Shown here in pieces: positions 12,901 to 22,784 of a stretch of 64,000 nt of DNA; position 1 is the stretch's first letter, and each line of letters begins with the position of its first letter. The position numbers and the translations under genes were made by a program. The DNA is from Chenopodium formosanum. Its lineage: Eukaryota; Streptophyta; Magnoliopsida; Caryophyllales; Amaranthaceae. Below the pieces are notes generated by a model that searched no databases, was not told the DNA's origin, and worked only from the letters and a program-made list of their open reading frames with translations. The stretch is taken from NCBI GenBank assembly GCA_024500155.1, contig CM044857.1:50726001-50790000 (forward strand), in the 5' to 3' direction.

Positions 12901-15742
12901 CAAAACAGCTGGGCAAGAAGGACGAAGTTGTTGGTAATCTGCGTGATAACGAGAAAAAGAGAGGTCAAGGAAAAGCAACTCCTGCGAAGGAGCTTACAAA
13001 AACACTGTCCAAGGATGAGAAGGTACTTGTTGGAATCCGTTGTGTTTATCCTGTGATGAATTCTTATTAATTAGTTATGTTATGCCATTGCACAAGCTTT
13101 ATTTGACTCAAAAATATTTAATGATTTATTCAGAAGCCTGTTGGTTCAGCCAAGTCTACTTCAAAAACCACTAAAGATGAGAGTGATGTAGAGAAAGCAT
13201 CTGAGTCAAATTCCAAGCGGAAGCGTACCAGCGAAAAGAAAGTATCTGCTGAAAAGAAAGTATCCAGTGAAAAGAAAGTACCCTTTGAAAAGAAGGTTTG
13301 TGTGTCTATTCACTTATTCAGGCCTTGATCATTAGATAATGCTTGCATTGACTCTGCCGATAATGCTTAATATCTTTTATCATGGATTGCTGAGCTGAAT
13401 TCCATAGTTTATGGTGCTGAAATTTTCTAAAAAGCTACTTTATATTGGTATAAGGAATTGAATTCCGACCAATGTTTTAATTTGACCTACAGGTGCTGTG
13501 AAATTGCATTATTGGTATTTAGAATGCATGATCATTATCTTAGAAAGTGTACCAGTGTTTGAGAACACTATTCATTTGAAACAATACGACTGTCTTAACA
13601 CCTTTTTGTGTTATTGTAAGGATTTATATTTTTGATCCAAATCTATTTCTCGTATGTCCCCCTTTTTTTTGAATTCAATAAAGCATGTCAAAAATTTTGG
13701 GCAAGGCCGTTTTGACCATGATGTGCGTTTTAGATTGCTGCTTTCAAGTTGGTAGGATGGGACGGTTTATTCCATATGTTATTTGGAGTTCTGCTTTAGT
13801 AGTTGGGGTACTGTATAAGCTAACGTTGTTTGATAAGCATACTCAATAATGTTGGACTGTTGTCAACGATTTGTATATCTCTTGAAATGTTGATTAGTTC
13901 ATATGAATTGTTATCATCTCTCCACATTCTTGGATTTCTTTTAAGGCAAACTTTTCTCAGAAATTTGTTTGGCGATGAGGGTTTATTACTCATGTAGAGG
14001 TTTTTATTTTGGATTCGAATTCTCATCTGATCATTTTGATGTAAATTTCAGGCTGCAAAATATGGTAAGGAATTGGTTGGTTTGAAGGTCCAGGTTTGGT
14101 GGCCGGATGACAAGAAGTAAGATGTTTGCTTATTTTCTACCGAGTAACTTCGCATTTTGTCAAATTTGTCAATTTTGTGGAACTTTGCGTATCAAATTTG
14201 CATCATCTGTTCTAGATTTGAGAGAATTTGAATGTTAATTATCATTGTATTGCTGTAAGCTATTTGTATTATCACTTTTGTACTATGAGTATCTGAATTC
14301 TTACCTTATCTCATCTCTGATGTTACTGTCGTTATGTTCAAACATGTGTTTTGCACTTTTATCTTGACACAATGCATCTATGGTTGCATAGTTGTAGCAG
14401 TACGTATGTTTTGTTTTTTCCCAGTCATTATAGCTTTGGCAATGCAATATCTTTATAGCTGGCAATGGCTCATGCATGACTGAGTCGCTGCCTTACCATG
14501 AAATGATTCCTAAATATATCTATTAGTACATACTTTAATTTCCTTTCATTTGGGGGAGTGTTTTTGCAGGTATTATAAAGGGGTTATCGAGCACTTTGAG
14601 CCCTCTTCAGGAAAGCATAAGGTGATGGGAAGTCTAATCCCCAGTGTTGATTCTGTATTTTAGGCTTTTGCTTTTTTTACTAAGTAGTTTGCTTCATATT
14701 TATGTAGGTATTATATAGTGATGGTGATGTTGAGGTTTTAAAGCTTGAGAAGGAAAAGTGGAAGTTGATTAATGATGACTCCAAGCCTGATCAGGTTTGG
14801 TCTTTGAATTTTCTTGGTTTATAGGTTTTTATAAATAGATGTTTTTACAGTTGCTAATTTGTACTGGTTCATTTTGATCACAGGGGGATTCAAGCGATGG
14901 TGAAAGCCCTGATGAAGCTGCTGAAACGTATGTCTTCTTGCTGAACATTGGGCTTTGTTAGTGCAAGAGAGCCTCACCTTTTTGCACATTAAGTTGACTC
15001 ATTCATACTCACTAGTTTTTAAAAAATTGTATTTTGATTTAATCTTGTGATAACTTATTGTTTAATCCAAAGTTTCTCATCGTTTTTTAAATTATCACTG
15101 GATAATATGTGGTGTTAAACTGGCTGTTTTTATAGGAGAGTTTTATGAATTTATTCTGTCAACTTTCTGGTTCTCTCATCACTCATAACTTGCTGGTTTG
15201 TAGGCCAAAAGCTAAAAAAGCTAAGACAAGTCCTGCCCCAACTGCTAAACGAGGAAAGACTGAAACTTCAGCTAAAAAGTACAGTGTGCATTTTACTTAT
15301 TATTGATGTATTCCCCTTTTTTTGTACTTCGTTTTATTTAAACTCAGCGTAAGATATTTGGTTTGTATCTTCCAGGTCTGGAGCTTCAACCAGCAAATCC
15401 AAAACTACAACCAAGCCCCGGACTAAGCTCAAGGATGATAGTAAGGTAGATGGCAAAGCGAAGGATGAAACTTTGAAGAGTATTGCTAAATCTGAGGAGG
15501 ATAAAGGTGGAAAAAACAAAGATTCAAAATCTGGCAGCAAGGACAAGACCCCTAAAGCAGTTGGGAAGTCCAAAGCTAATGATGTGGATGCATCGAAAGG
15601 AAGTACTAAGCCACAGCAAGAAACTCCTAAGGGTGCCATAAAGTCCAAGGGCAAATCGCCAAAGAGTGGTAAAAGCAGTTCGAAAGTAAAAGCAGCTCCT
15701 CTAGCAGAGGATGAGGAGGAGGATATGGAGTCTTCACCGTGA
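7793..15742 (+). CDS. PDS5: Sister chromatid cohesion protein PDS5-like (PDS5 homolog A-D family), 866 residues, 14 coding exons
   Basis: PDS5 binds cohesin and regulates its loading, stability and release on chromosomes. Plant short-form members have an N-terminal HEAT-like segment and a C-terminal Tudor domain. Coding exons are 7793-7897, 9671-9874, 10024-10205, 11036-11162, 11286-11483, 11992-12039, 12138-13022, 13134-13295, 14052-14116, 14570-14621, 14708-14794, 14884-14927, 15204-15278 and 15376-15742. All have GT-AG borders, and the phases join without a stop. The N-terminus shows VEQSPSESMKKALSP, CISEITRITAPDAPY and KLKPYLLPAMKSRGT, all PDS5 signatures. Exon 7 (295 residues) is a K/E/S-rich disordered linker, and exon 8 has SEKKVSAEKKVSSEKKV repeats. 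Residues about 640-698 (KELVGLKVQVWWPDDKKYYKG to LYSDGDVE) form the Tudor domain. The tail is basic. The start ATG sits in AACAATGGCG. The exon 5 end could also be 11480. Paralogue (A-D) is not settled. Confidence 0.93.
8517..9040. repeat. Two-copy tandem duplication (period 269) inside PDS5 intron 1
   Basis: Copy 1 starts at 8517 and copy 2 at 8786, both with GGATATCAAAGCAAAGGGTA followed by ATGAAGTCATGGAA. They stay alignable through CTGTTACGTAACA, TGTTTTATCT, AATTAACCTAAAAGATTTTG and ATAAAACATGATATTTTAC up to about 9040. Copy 2 has small indels, so the duplication is not recent. No coding content. Confidence 0.88.
9486..9499 (+). repeat. Poly-G tract in PDS5 intron 1
   Basis: An uninterrupted run of about 14 G follows TGGTTT. 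It is unusual in such AT-rich DNA. A run like this is length-variable and prone to assembly error. Confidence 0.8.
9911..9988. repeat. (AT)n microsatellite in PDS5 intron 2
   Basis: About 78 bases of near-perfect AT dinucleotide with one interrupting G fill over half of the 149-base intron (9875-10023). The adjoining splice sites look intact. Confidence 0.95.
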
Positions 15743-15836
15743 AACACCAAAAGTGCCTGAAACTTTGAAGGGGAAGTCTCAGAATACATCAAAATCGAAG
15801 AGTGCAAAGAAGAGAAAAAGAGGCGCAAAAGGCTAA
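15741..15836 (+). other. Open +1-frame continuation of the PDS5 C-terminus (31 codons, Lys-rich)
   Basis: Directly after the last sense codon of the annotated frame, the shifted frame starting at 15741 reads ETPKVPETLKGK and ends KSAKKRKRGAKG before TAA at 15834-15836. Composition and style match the Lys/Ser/Pro-rich exon before it, including a basic cluster like a nuclear localisation signal. This suggests that an extra base at about 15738-15740 cut off the original tail, either as a real mutation or as a sequence error. Confidence 0.6.
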
Positions 15837-16710
15837 GTCCAAACTTGTCATATGTCATTCTCAGGTCGACAGTTCAACTGTTAGATTTCTTTTGTGCTCT
15901 GATCACTGCTGTTCATAGTTAGCCACACACAACATTTGTGTTAGGTAATTCGTGGCTACTCTCTGGTATTACAATAGTTTCATAGTTGCATTTTAGGATA
16001 AGGGTTCCTGTGTAGAATTTGATTTTGGTTGTTGAGGGAAGAGTAGTAGACTTTGGGAGATTAGTTTTTTTAGATATTAATATAGATAGATGTAGATTCT
16101 TGCTATGTTAAACTGCATCCTATTTATCCAACTTACATATTTGCATGACATGTGGTTTTAACGTCTTGCTTGTATTTTGTAGATGTTTATTTGTATGCGT
16201 AGCGGTTCTGTTCTTTGACTTAGACGAGTAGTGTCTTTTTGTAGTGATGACTGATGGTAGAGAGACAGGTATATGGTATCTGGCTCCTGCTCTGTTGGGC
16301 AATTGTGCCAATGGAATTGATTTTGGTGTTAGTGTTATTGTGAGTTGATTTCTTCCATAGTAACCCGATTAGAACCCAGTCAACTGCCTTTGAACTGATA
16401 AATCTTGTGACAACTTTTATTATGTTCAAATTATGTTAACTTGTTAACTTGTTAAGCCTTTGAACTGATAAATCTTGTGACAACTTTTATTATGTTCAAA
16501 TTATGTTAAGCGTAGTAAACAATGCCTAAACTACAATTTCTATCTGCTTATACCGTTGGTGGGGAACTAACCTTGGGACTTTGAGGTCACGAGTTCGAGC
16601 CCCGTTAATTATTAAATGCTTGGGAGTAGGGGATTCTCTTACCCCCCTCTCTACTCTAAAGCGGTGACTTGTCTGCTTTTGATCTTGATTCCTGACCATT
16701 TTATAGGTTA
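15837..16710. other. PDS5 3' flank with a 54-bp direct duplication and a tRNA-like repeat
   Basis: No gene is seen. The 3' untranslated region probably fills the first few hundred bases, but no single poly(A) signal stands out. A 54-base segment beginning GCCTTTGAACTGATAAATCT is perfectly repeated at 16386-16439 and 16456-16509 (period 70). At about 16555-16620 the text GGTCACGAGTTCGAGCCCC resembles a pol III B box, so a SINE fragment is possible. Confidence 0.6.
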
Positions 16711-19230
16711 TGTAACACCTTAGAAATTCCTTTCTTTTAAAATACCTGTTTTGCCCTATTTAAAACTTTAAGTAGGAACATCTAAGATATTACCGTCACC
16801 GTGAAAATGTCTAAGGCAACTATCGAAGACACACAGCGGAAGACTCTCCTTTAAAATATTCTAAAACAAATCAACTTAAAAGTCAACTCGCGAAAATAAA
16901 GTCAAACCAAAGTAAAACAAAGTCAAACCTACAACTTGGAACCATTGTAGGCCCTTAACAAACCAATTCAATTTAAAACATTTACGTTACTCTCGCAATA
17001 GAAATATCATAAAATAAATAAAAGCAATAACACATTGATTACTTATGGAAACTAGCATGATTTGCTCTTTACTCATGCCCATCATGAATATGTTCATCAC
17101 CTGAAAAGCTTCTCTATACTTGTTTCCACTACACTCCATTAAAAATGGGTCATCATAGGGCCAAGGTAAAGACAAGGCCAACAAACACACAATCAGCATA
17201 GCTGAGTACATAAGCGTAATTAAACACACTAACATGCATTTGTCTATCAACACACAACTTACCTTGTTGCACCTGTTTTTCAAGCATACAATATTCAACA
17301 AAACTTCTCAACTAAGTAACTAAATAATTTATTTAGTTTTGATTACGCATCGAACGGGTTCCCCCCTAACCTGCCCTAATAAAGGGGTACTAACACGGAA
17401 TCTAACCGTGCCAGTATAAAAGAACCACTCGTAAGTGGCAGAATTTCTGCGCATAATAATAAAAGGAATGTACAGCATCCTGTACTCCAATAGAAGTTAT
17501 GGTCAAATATAAAGTCGCATAACTCCCCCCATATGTTCATACTCAAGGTATATACGTTCCAAGAGTTTTAGTGCGTAATCTCTTTCACTTTACGTTCTTT
17601 ACCATTTATTAACTTGGTGATGACTCTCAAATCATAACAACACCAAACATCATGATTATTCAAACAATTAAACAATCTAATTTAATTCTTGAATAATTAG
17701 TGACCACATAATATTTAATATTGAACCCTTTTTAAATCTACCTCGGTGTCAAAGACACCTTAAACGCTTAATGCGCCAAAAATCCTATCCCTCGGTGTTA
17801 AAAACACCTTAAATGCACTAAGACACCAACATACAATTTATTCCTCGTGTACATAGACACTTACATAGCTCCTTTCTCATGCTTAAAGCATCAATAAAAA
17901 TTATATGAACCATAATAAAATTCCCTTTTTATATTCCAATCCAAATTAAACATTTAATTTAATTAAACATGCTTTCTATCGTGCCATAAATAAAAACGCA
18001 TAAATAAAAGCGTGGTTCATATTCAACATTCCAAACTATTATTTTCCAACCATTAATCTATCACAAATAAATTATGCTTCATAATTCAATCACCCATAAC
18101 AACCAAGTCACAATTTCCATTCCAAATCTAGCATGCTACTATTTGTAATCAATTAATCACATTTAGCATGCTACTATATCATAAAAATTATGCTAAGTAC
18201 GCGAACGTACCTTGAATACGATCTTAATATCGCCACGACTAATAGAAATCACTCACTTTGAAGTCTCCTACAATTTAAAATAATAGAAGAGTATTAAAAT
18301 CCTCTCTACACAAATTTCCAGCAATATATACTATTATTAAACCCCTCATAATTTAATTAAAATAAGCTGAAATTATATTTAAAACATCATACTTTAATCC
18401 CAATTAATGGGTAATTAAAATTTCTTAAAGAAACTTGATTTTTAATGCACTACAAAAAATTCCAGCATTATATTTTAATGAAAACTTACTGTAATTAGGC
18501 TTTAAAACACTTAAATCAAAGGTTTAAACCATCCTATATCATAATCCTTCAATAATTAATAAATTATGAATCTAGGGTTTCAAAATTGGGGCTTTTTAAT
18601 TAGAAAATTAAATTACATACTACTTGTAATCAACATCATAATATTAATCACAAAACTCATATTTAATAATTAGATCTAGGATTAAATTAATTTTTAAACA
18701 AAAGATTAATTTTATTTTTATTTATTTATTTTTTTTTTGAAAATCGGGCAGCAGCCACGGCACCACAACCGTGCTGCTGGTGGCGCCGGCACTACTGGCG
18801 GTGGCTGACGGCCCATCGGTGGTGCGGTGGTGGCCGGTGGTGGTGAGGCCGAAAAAGGGGAAGGGGAAATAGAAAGTAAAGGAAAATAAAGGAGAAGGGA
18901 GAAAAAGTTTACCTTGGGTTTTCTCCACTCTGGACAAAGTTTGATTTGCCCCAAGTGTTGAATATTTATATCCCTTTTCTAGAAACCCTTTTTCCTAAAC
19001 TTTTCCTTTTTTAATCTTTCCTAATCCCTTTCCTAATAAAACTTTACTAAAATAAAACTTTCTTAAATTATACCCCAACTTAAATAAAATAATTAATTAA
19101 ATAAACTTTTCTTTTATAAAATATTTCTAAATTTATTAAAATACTATAAATAAAACATTTCAATTTATTTAAATACTTCACAAAATACTTATTTTGAATA
19201 AAATACGTATAAAAATACGGAGTATTACCC
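16711..19230 (-). mobile_element. LTR retrotransposon terminal repeat, about 2.5 kb, minus orientation, probably solo
   Basis: On the minus strand the block begins GGTAATACTCCGTATTTTT and ends AAGGTGTTACA at 16711. This matches the ends of the better-preserved LTR at 57687-60189 (TGTAATACCCCGTATTTTTG to GGGTGTTACA). A minus-strand TATAAATA at 18963-18970 lies about 270 bases from its 5' end and is followed by a GGTTTTCTCC-type leader. No gag-pol or primer site adjoins. The 5' terminus reads GG instead of TG and I could not find a target duplication, so the 5' end may be eroded. The C/G-rich patch at 18755-18850 is unlike the rest. Confidence 0.65.
18963..18970 (-). promoter_or_regulatory. TATA box of the minus-strand LTR
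   Basis: The minus strand reads GGGATATAAATATTC, a good plant TATA context, oriented in agreement with the LTR ends. Confidence 0.55.
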
Positions 19231-20099
19231 TAAGCATACTACAAAAGAAGAGCAAAATAATTACTACATATTAGAAGCTATGAATCCTCCAAATAAGTTA
19301 GTATTGCATAATTAAAATAATTAAATGCGTTAGTATCTCACAAAGCGTAATGTACTTGTTTATATTGTAAAATTGGACAGTGTGGCAGTATGCATTGGGA
19401 TTTATCTTAATTTGATCAAATTTGAATTTATTTTTTATGATCTGGTTTAATTAAATTTAATTGTTAAATTTACTAAAGTTTAACCTCATATGTATGATAA
19501 TTTAATACATCTATTAGATTTGTACTAATGTGTATTATCCAAATTTGTGGTTTTTGTTTTAAGGTTGCCCTTAGTCCGAAATATTTAATTGGGTTTGATC
19601 TAACTCATCTTATTTAATACTAATAGATTGCACAAGTTAAGGTTGAAATTTGGATATTAATAGATTGCACAAGTCATTGGTATGAAGTAGTAGTAGGTTG
19701 CACAAGTCATTTTCGAGTTTAAATTTTCAACCTTAACATAATCCATTTTATTTTCAAGTCGGATTCTTGTCAGCCCATTTAATAAATCGGGTTGGAAAAT
19801 TCAATCCAAACCTATTATTTCTAAGTCGGGTTAGTTTTTGTCAAACGGTGTGTGAAAATGGTATTTGAGAAATTGAAGGGTTAAAGGAAAATTGATACTA
19901 ATAGATTCCAAACCCGTATAATTTCATTACGCTCGTTAAGTATCTATATATTAAACGGATTTGACCCATTTATAACTCGAAAGGGTCAGGGTTTTAATGG
20001 GTCTCCAAGACTCCAACCCATTGAATTGCACTAATTGTCAATAAGGAAAAAAAAAAAAAAAAAAAAAAAAAAACGAAAGAACGTAGCCCTATTTTCTCA
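19231..20099. other. Spacer and probable promoter region of the RH21 gene
   Basis: No gene is seen. Three short direct repeats of TAGATTGCACAAGT or a close variant lie at 19620-19710. An A27 tract at 20047-20073 sits just before the transcribed leader. No clear TATA box can be assigned. Confidence 0.5.
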
Positions 20100-20624
20100 G
20101 TTCTCCATTGAAGCGCACTTGACGTTCTCCATTGAAGCGAGGCGCCTTCTAATACTTGTATCATCCATTGAAACAGCTTCCGAGGTAAGTTGTTGTTTCT
20201 TTTTGTAAGCATCATATTAATTTCACAATTAGGGTTTATCTTTGATCTAATTTAATTTGATTGTGAGTGTAGTAAGTTTAGGGTTCGAACTTTTGGATTT
20301 AATTACTAAGTTATGGAAGATCATAACCAGCGATTATGTTGTTAGAAAAGAAAATTATGAGCCTAATTGATAATTGAATCAAAAATCCCTAAAATTATGA
20401 GCCTTATTTGATAATTGAATCAAAAATCCCTTAAGTTATGAGCCTTATTTGAAAATAGAATGAATTTGGTGGCAGAACCTTTTAATCTTAGGATTGAACT
20501 GTGAAATCAGACCTTTTAATGTTAGGATTGAACCTTATTCGAATTGCGTTGATTGATTATAATCAGGTGCAAGGTGTTGTTTGTTTGTTGATCGATTGAG
20601 AGTAGACGACGTATATTTGATACA
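20100..20624 (+). promoter_or_regulatory. 5' leader of RH21 with an intron (20185-20566)
   Basis: A leader exon holding two copies of GTTCTCCATTGAAGCG (20100-20115, 20124-20139) ends at CCGAG|GTAAGT. The intron ends at TAATCAG|GTGCAAGG (20566/20567), and 58 bases of second-exon leader precede the ATG. The intron contains tandem copies of a roughly 46-bp unit with TTATGAGCC and AATTGAATCAAAAATCCCT (about 20352-20460). A long leader intron is common in highly expressed plant genes. The exact cap site is unknown. Confidence 0.7.
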
Positions 20625-22784
20625 ATGAAGAGGCCTTTGGAGGAAGTTGCCAGCGTGGTTGCCTCAGCTGCTGTGGCGAATACCAGCTCTAGTAATGCGA
20701 AGCCGGTTTTCTTGACTAAAGCCCAGAGAGAGCAGTTAGCTTTACAAAAACGTCAAGAAGAAGTTGCTGAACAGAGACGCCGTGCTGAGGAGTTGCTTCA
20801 GAGTCGATCTGTTGATAACAGACCTTCTGATTCTTCTCACCACCGCTCTTCCCGCGACCATGACCATGACCGTGATCGTGACCGCGATCATGAACGTTAC
20901 CGTGATCGTGACCGTGTGAGAGAAAGAGAAAGGGACCGTGATCGGGAAAGAGATCGTGAAATTGAAAGGAGGAATCGTGACAAGGAACGTGAAGAGGAGA
21001 GCAAAACTAGGGATCGTGCTAGGCTGGAGAAGTTGACGGAAAGGGAGAGGGAAAAGGAACTGGAGCTTATCAAAGAGCAGTATCTAGGTTCCAAGAAACC
21101 TAAGAAGCGTGTGATCAAGCCTAGTGAGAAATTTCGCTTTTCCTTTGATTGGGAGAACACTGAGGACACCTCTCGCGACATGAATGCTCTCTATCAAAAC
21201 CCTCATGAGGCTCAGCTGCTGTTTGGTAGAGGGTTCCGAGCGGGAATAGATCGTAGGGAGCAGAAGAAGCTAGCTGTTAAAAATGAAGTTGAGTTGCGTG
21301 AGGAAATTCGCAAGAAGGATGGCACAGAAGAGGCACCTGAGGAGGCTGCTGCTCAACGTCGCCGGGAGCAAGCTGCTGAAGTGTATGAGGATCATGATAT
21401 GAGGGTAGACCGCCACTGGTCTGACAAGAGGCTTGAAGAAATGACTGAAAGGGACTGGAGAATTTTCAGGGAGGACTTCAATATATCTTACAAGGGGTCT
21501 AAGATTCCTAAACCAATGAGGAATTGGGTAGAGAGTAAACTGACTTCAGAGCTGTTGAAAGCTGTGGACCGAGCTGGCTATAAGACTCCATCCCCTATCC
21601 AGATGGCAGCTATTCCTTTAGGACTTCAACAGCGAGATGTCATTGGTGTTGCGGAGACTGGTTCGGGTAAGACGGCTGCTTTTGTTCTCCCTATGTTGGC
21701 TTATATAACTAGGCTGCCACCAATTACTGAAGAGAATGAAGCTGAGGGTCCTTATGCTGTTGTTATGGCCCCTACTCGTGAATTAGCTCAACAGATTGAA
21801 GAGGAGACTGTTAAGTTTGCCCACTATCTGGGGATTAAGGTTGTCTCGATTGTTGGTGGACAATCTATTGAGGAGCAGGGATTCAAAATTAGACAAGGGT
21901 GTGAAATTGTTATTGCAACCCCTGGACGTCTCTTGGATTGTCTGGAAAGGCGTTATGTTGTTCTGAACCAGTGCAATTATGTTGTTCTTGATGAAGCTGA
22001 TCGAATGATAGATATGGGTTTTGAGCCTCAGGTTGTTGGTGTGTTGGATGCAATGCCTTCAAGTAATATGAAGCCTGAGAATGAAGAAGAGGAGCTTGAT
22101 GCAAAAAAGATTTACCGGACAACCTATATGTTTAGTGCCACTATGCCACCTGCTGTAGAGCGGCTTGCCAGGAAGTACTTGAGGAATCCTGTGGTGGTGA
22201 CTATTGGTACGGCTGGAAAAACTACTGACCTCATCACACAACATGTGATCATGACAAAGGAATCAGAAAAAACTTACAAGCTGCAAAAACACCTTGATGA
22301 GTTGGGTGATAAGACAGCTATAGTGTTTGTTAACACCAAGAAGACTGCTGATGTGCTTTCCAAAAATTTGGACAAATCAGGTTATCGAGTCACAACATTG
22401 CATGGTGGAAAATCACAGGAACAAAGAGAAATCAGTCTGGAAGGTTTCAGGACCAAGAGGTATAACGTAATGGTTGCCACAGATGTTGCTGGACGTGGTA
22501 TTGATATACCTGATGTTGCTCATGTAATCAACTATGATATGCCGGGGAATATTGAGATGTACACCCATCGTATTGGCCGAACTGGGAGAGCAGGAAAAAC
22601 TGGTGTGGCGACCACCTTTTTGACTTTGCATGATACTGATGTCTTCTATGATTTGAAGCAGATGCTCATTCAGAGTAATAGTCCTGTTCCGCCTGAACTT
22701 GCAAGACATGAATCTGCAAAATTCAAACCTGGATCAGTTCCTGATAGACCTCCAAGACGCAATGAGACTGTTTTTGTGCATTGA
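20625..22784 (+). CDS. RH21: DEAD-box ATP-dependent RNA helicase 21-like (Prp28/U5-100K orthologue), 719 residues, single coding exon
   Basis: Prp28-type helicases act in the nucleus, swapping U1 for U6 snRNA at the 5' splice site during spliceosome activation. The N-terminal third is charged: residues about 65-130 are an RD/RE/RS-rich tract (repeated DRDRD and RERER). The helicase core follows in the right order: Q motif PSPIQ at 322-326, motif I AETGSGKT at 343-350, PTRELAQQ, GG, TPGRLLD, motif II DEAD at 456-459, SAT at 504-506, VFVNTKKTAD, HGGKSQEQRE, ATDVAGRGID, and motif VI HRIGRTGR at 648-655. An insert of acidic residues (ENEEEELDAKK) between motifs II and III is typical of this subfamily. 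Length agrees with plant RH21. No damage is seen. The first ATG follows the spliced leader and opens MKRPLEEVA. Confidence 0.95.
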   Translation: MKRPLEEVASVVASAAVANTSSSNAKPVFLTKAQREQLALQKRQEEVAEQRRRAEELLQSRSVDNRPSDSSHHRSSRDHDHDRDRDRDHERYRDRDRVRERERDRDRERDREIERRNRDKEREEESKTRDRARLEKLTEREREKELELIKEQYLGSKKPKKRVIKPSEKFRFSFDWENTEDTSRDMNALYQNPHEAQLLFGRGFRAGIDRREQKKLAVKNEVELREEIRKKDGTEEAPEEAAAQRRREQAAEVYEDHDMRVDRHWSDKRLEEMTERDWRIFREDFNISYKGSKIPKPMRNWVESKLTSELLKAVDRAGYKTPSPIQMAAIPLGLQQRDVIGVAETGSGKTAAFVLPMLAYITRLPPITEENEAEGPYAVVMAPTRELAQQIEEETVKFAHYLGIKVVSIVGGQSIEEQGFKIRQGCEIVIATPGRLLDCLERRYVVLNQCNYVVLDEADRMIDMGFEPQVVGVLDAMPSSNMKPENEEEELDAKKIYRTTYMFSATMPPAVERLARKYLRNPVVVTIGTAGKTTDLITQHVIMTKESEKTYKLQKHLDELGDKTAIVFVNTKKTADVLSKNLDKSGYRVTTLHGGKSQEQREISLEGFRTKRYNVMVATDVAGRGIDIPDVAHVINYDMPGNIEMYTHRIGRTGRAGKTGVATTFLTLHDTDVFYDLKQMLIQSNSPVPPELARHESAKFKPGSVPDRPPRRNETVFVH

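Noticed and set aside
12109..12978. Several minus-strand frames opposite PDS5 exon 7
   Set aside because: They are shadows of the K/E/S-rich coding exon and show no family signature.
20897..21181. Minus-strand Ser/Arg/Leu-rich frame of 94 codons
   Set aside because: It is the shadow of the RD/RE repeat tract of the RH21 helicase.
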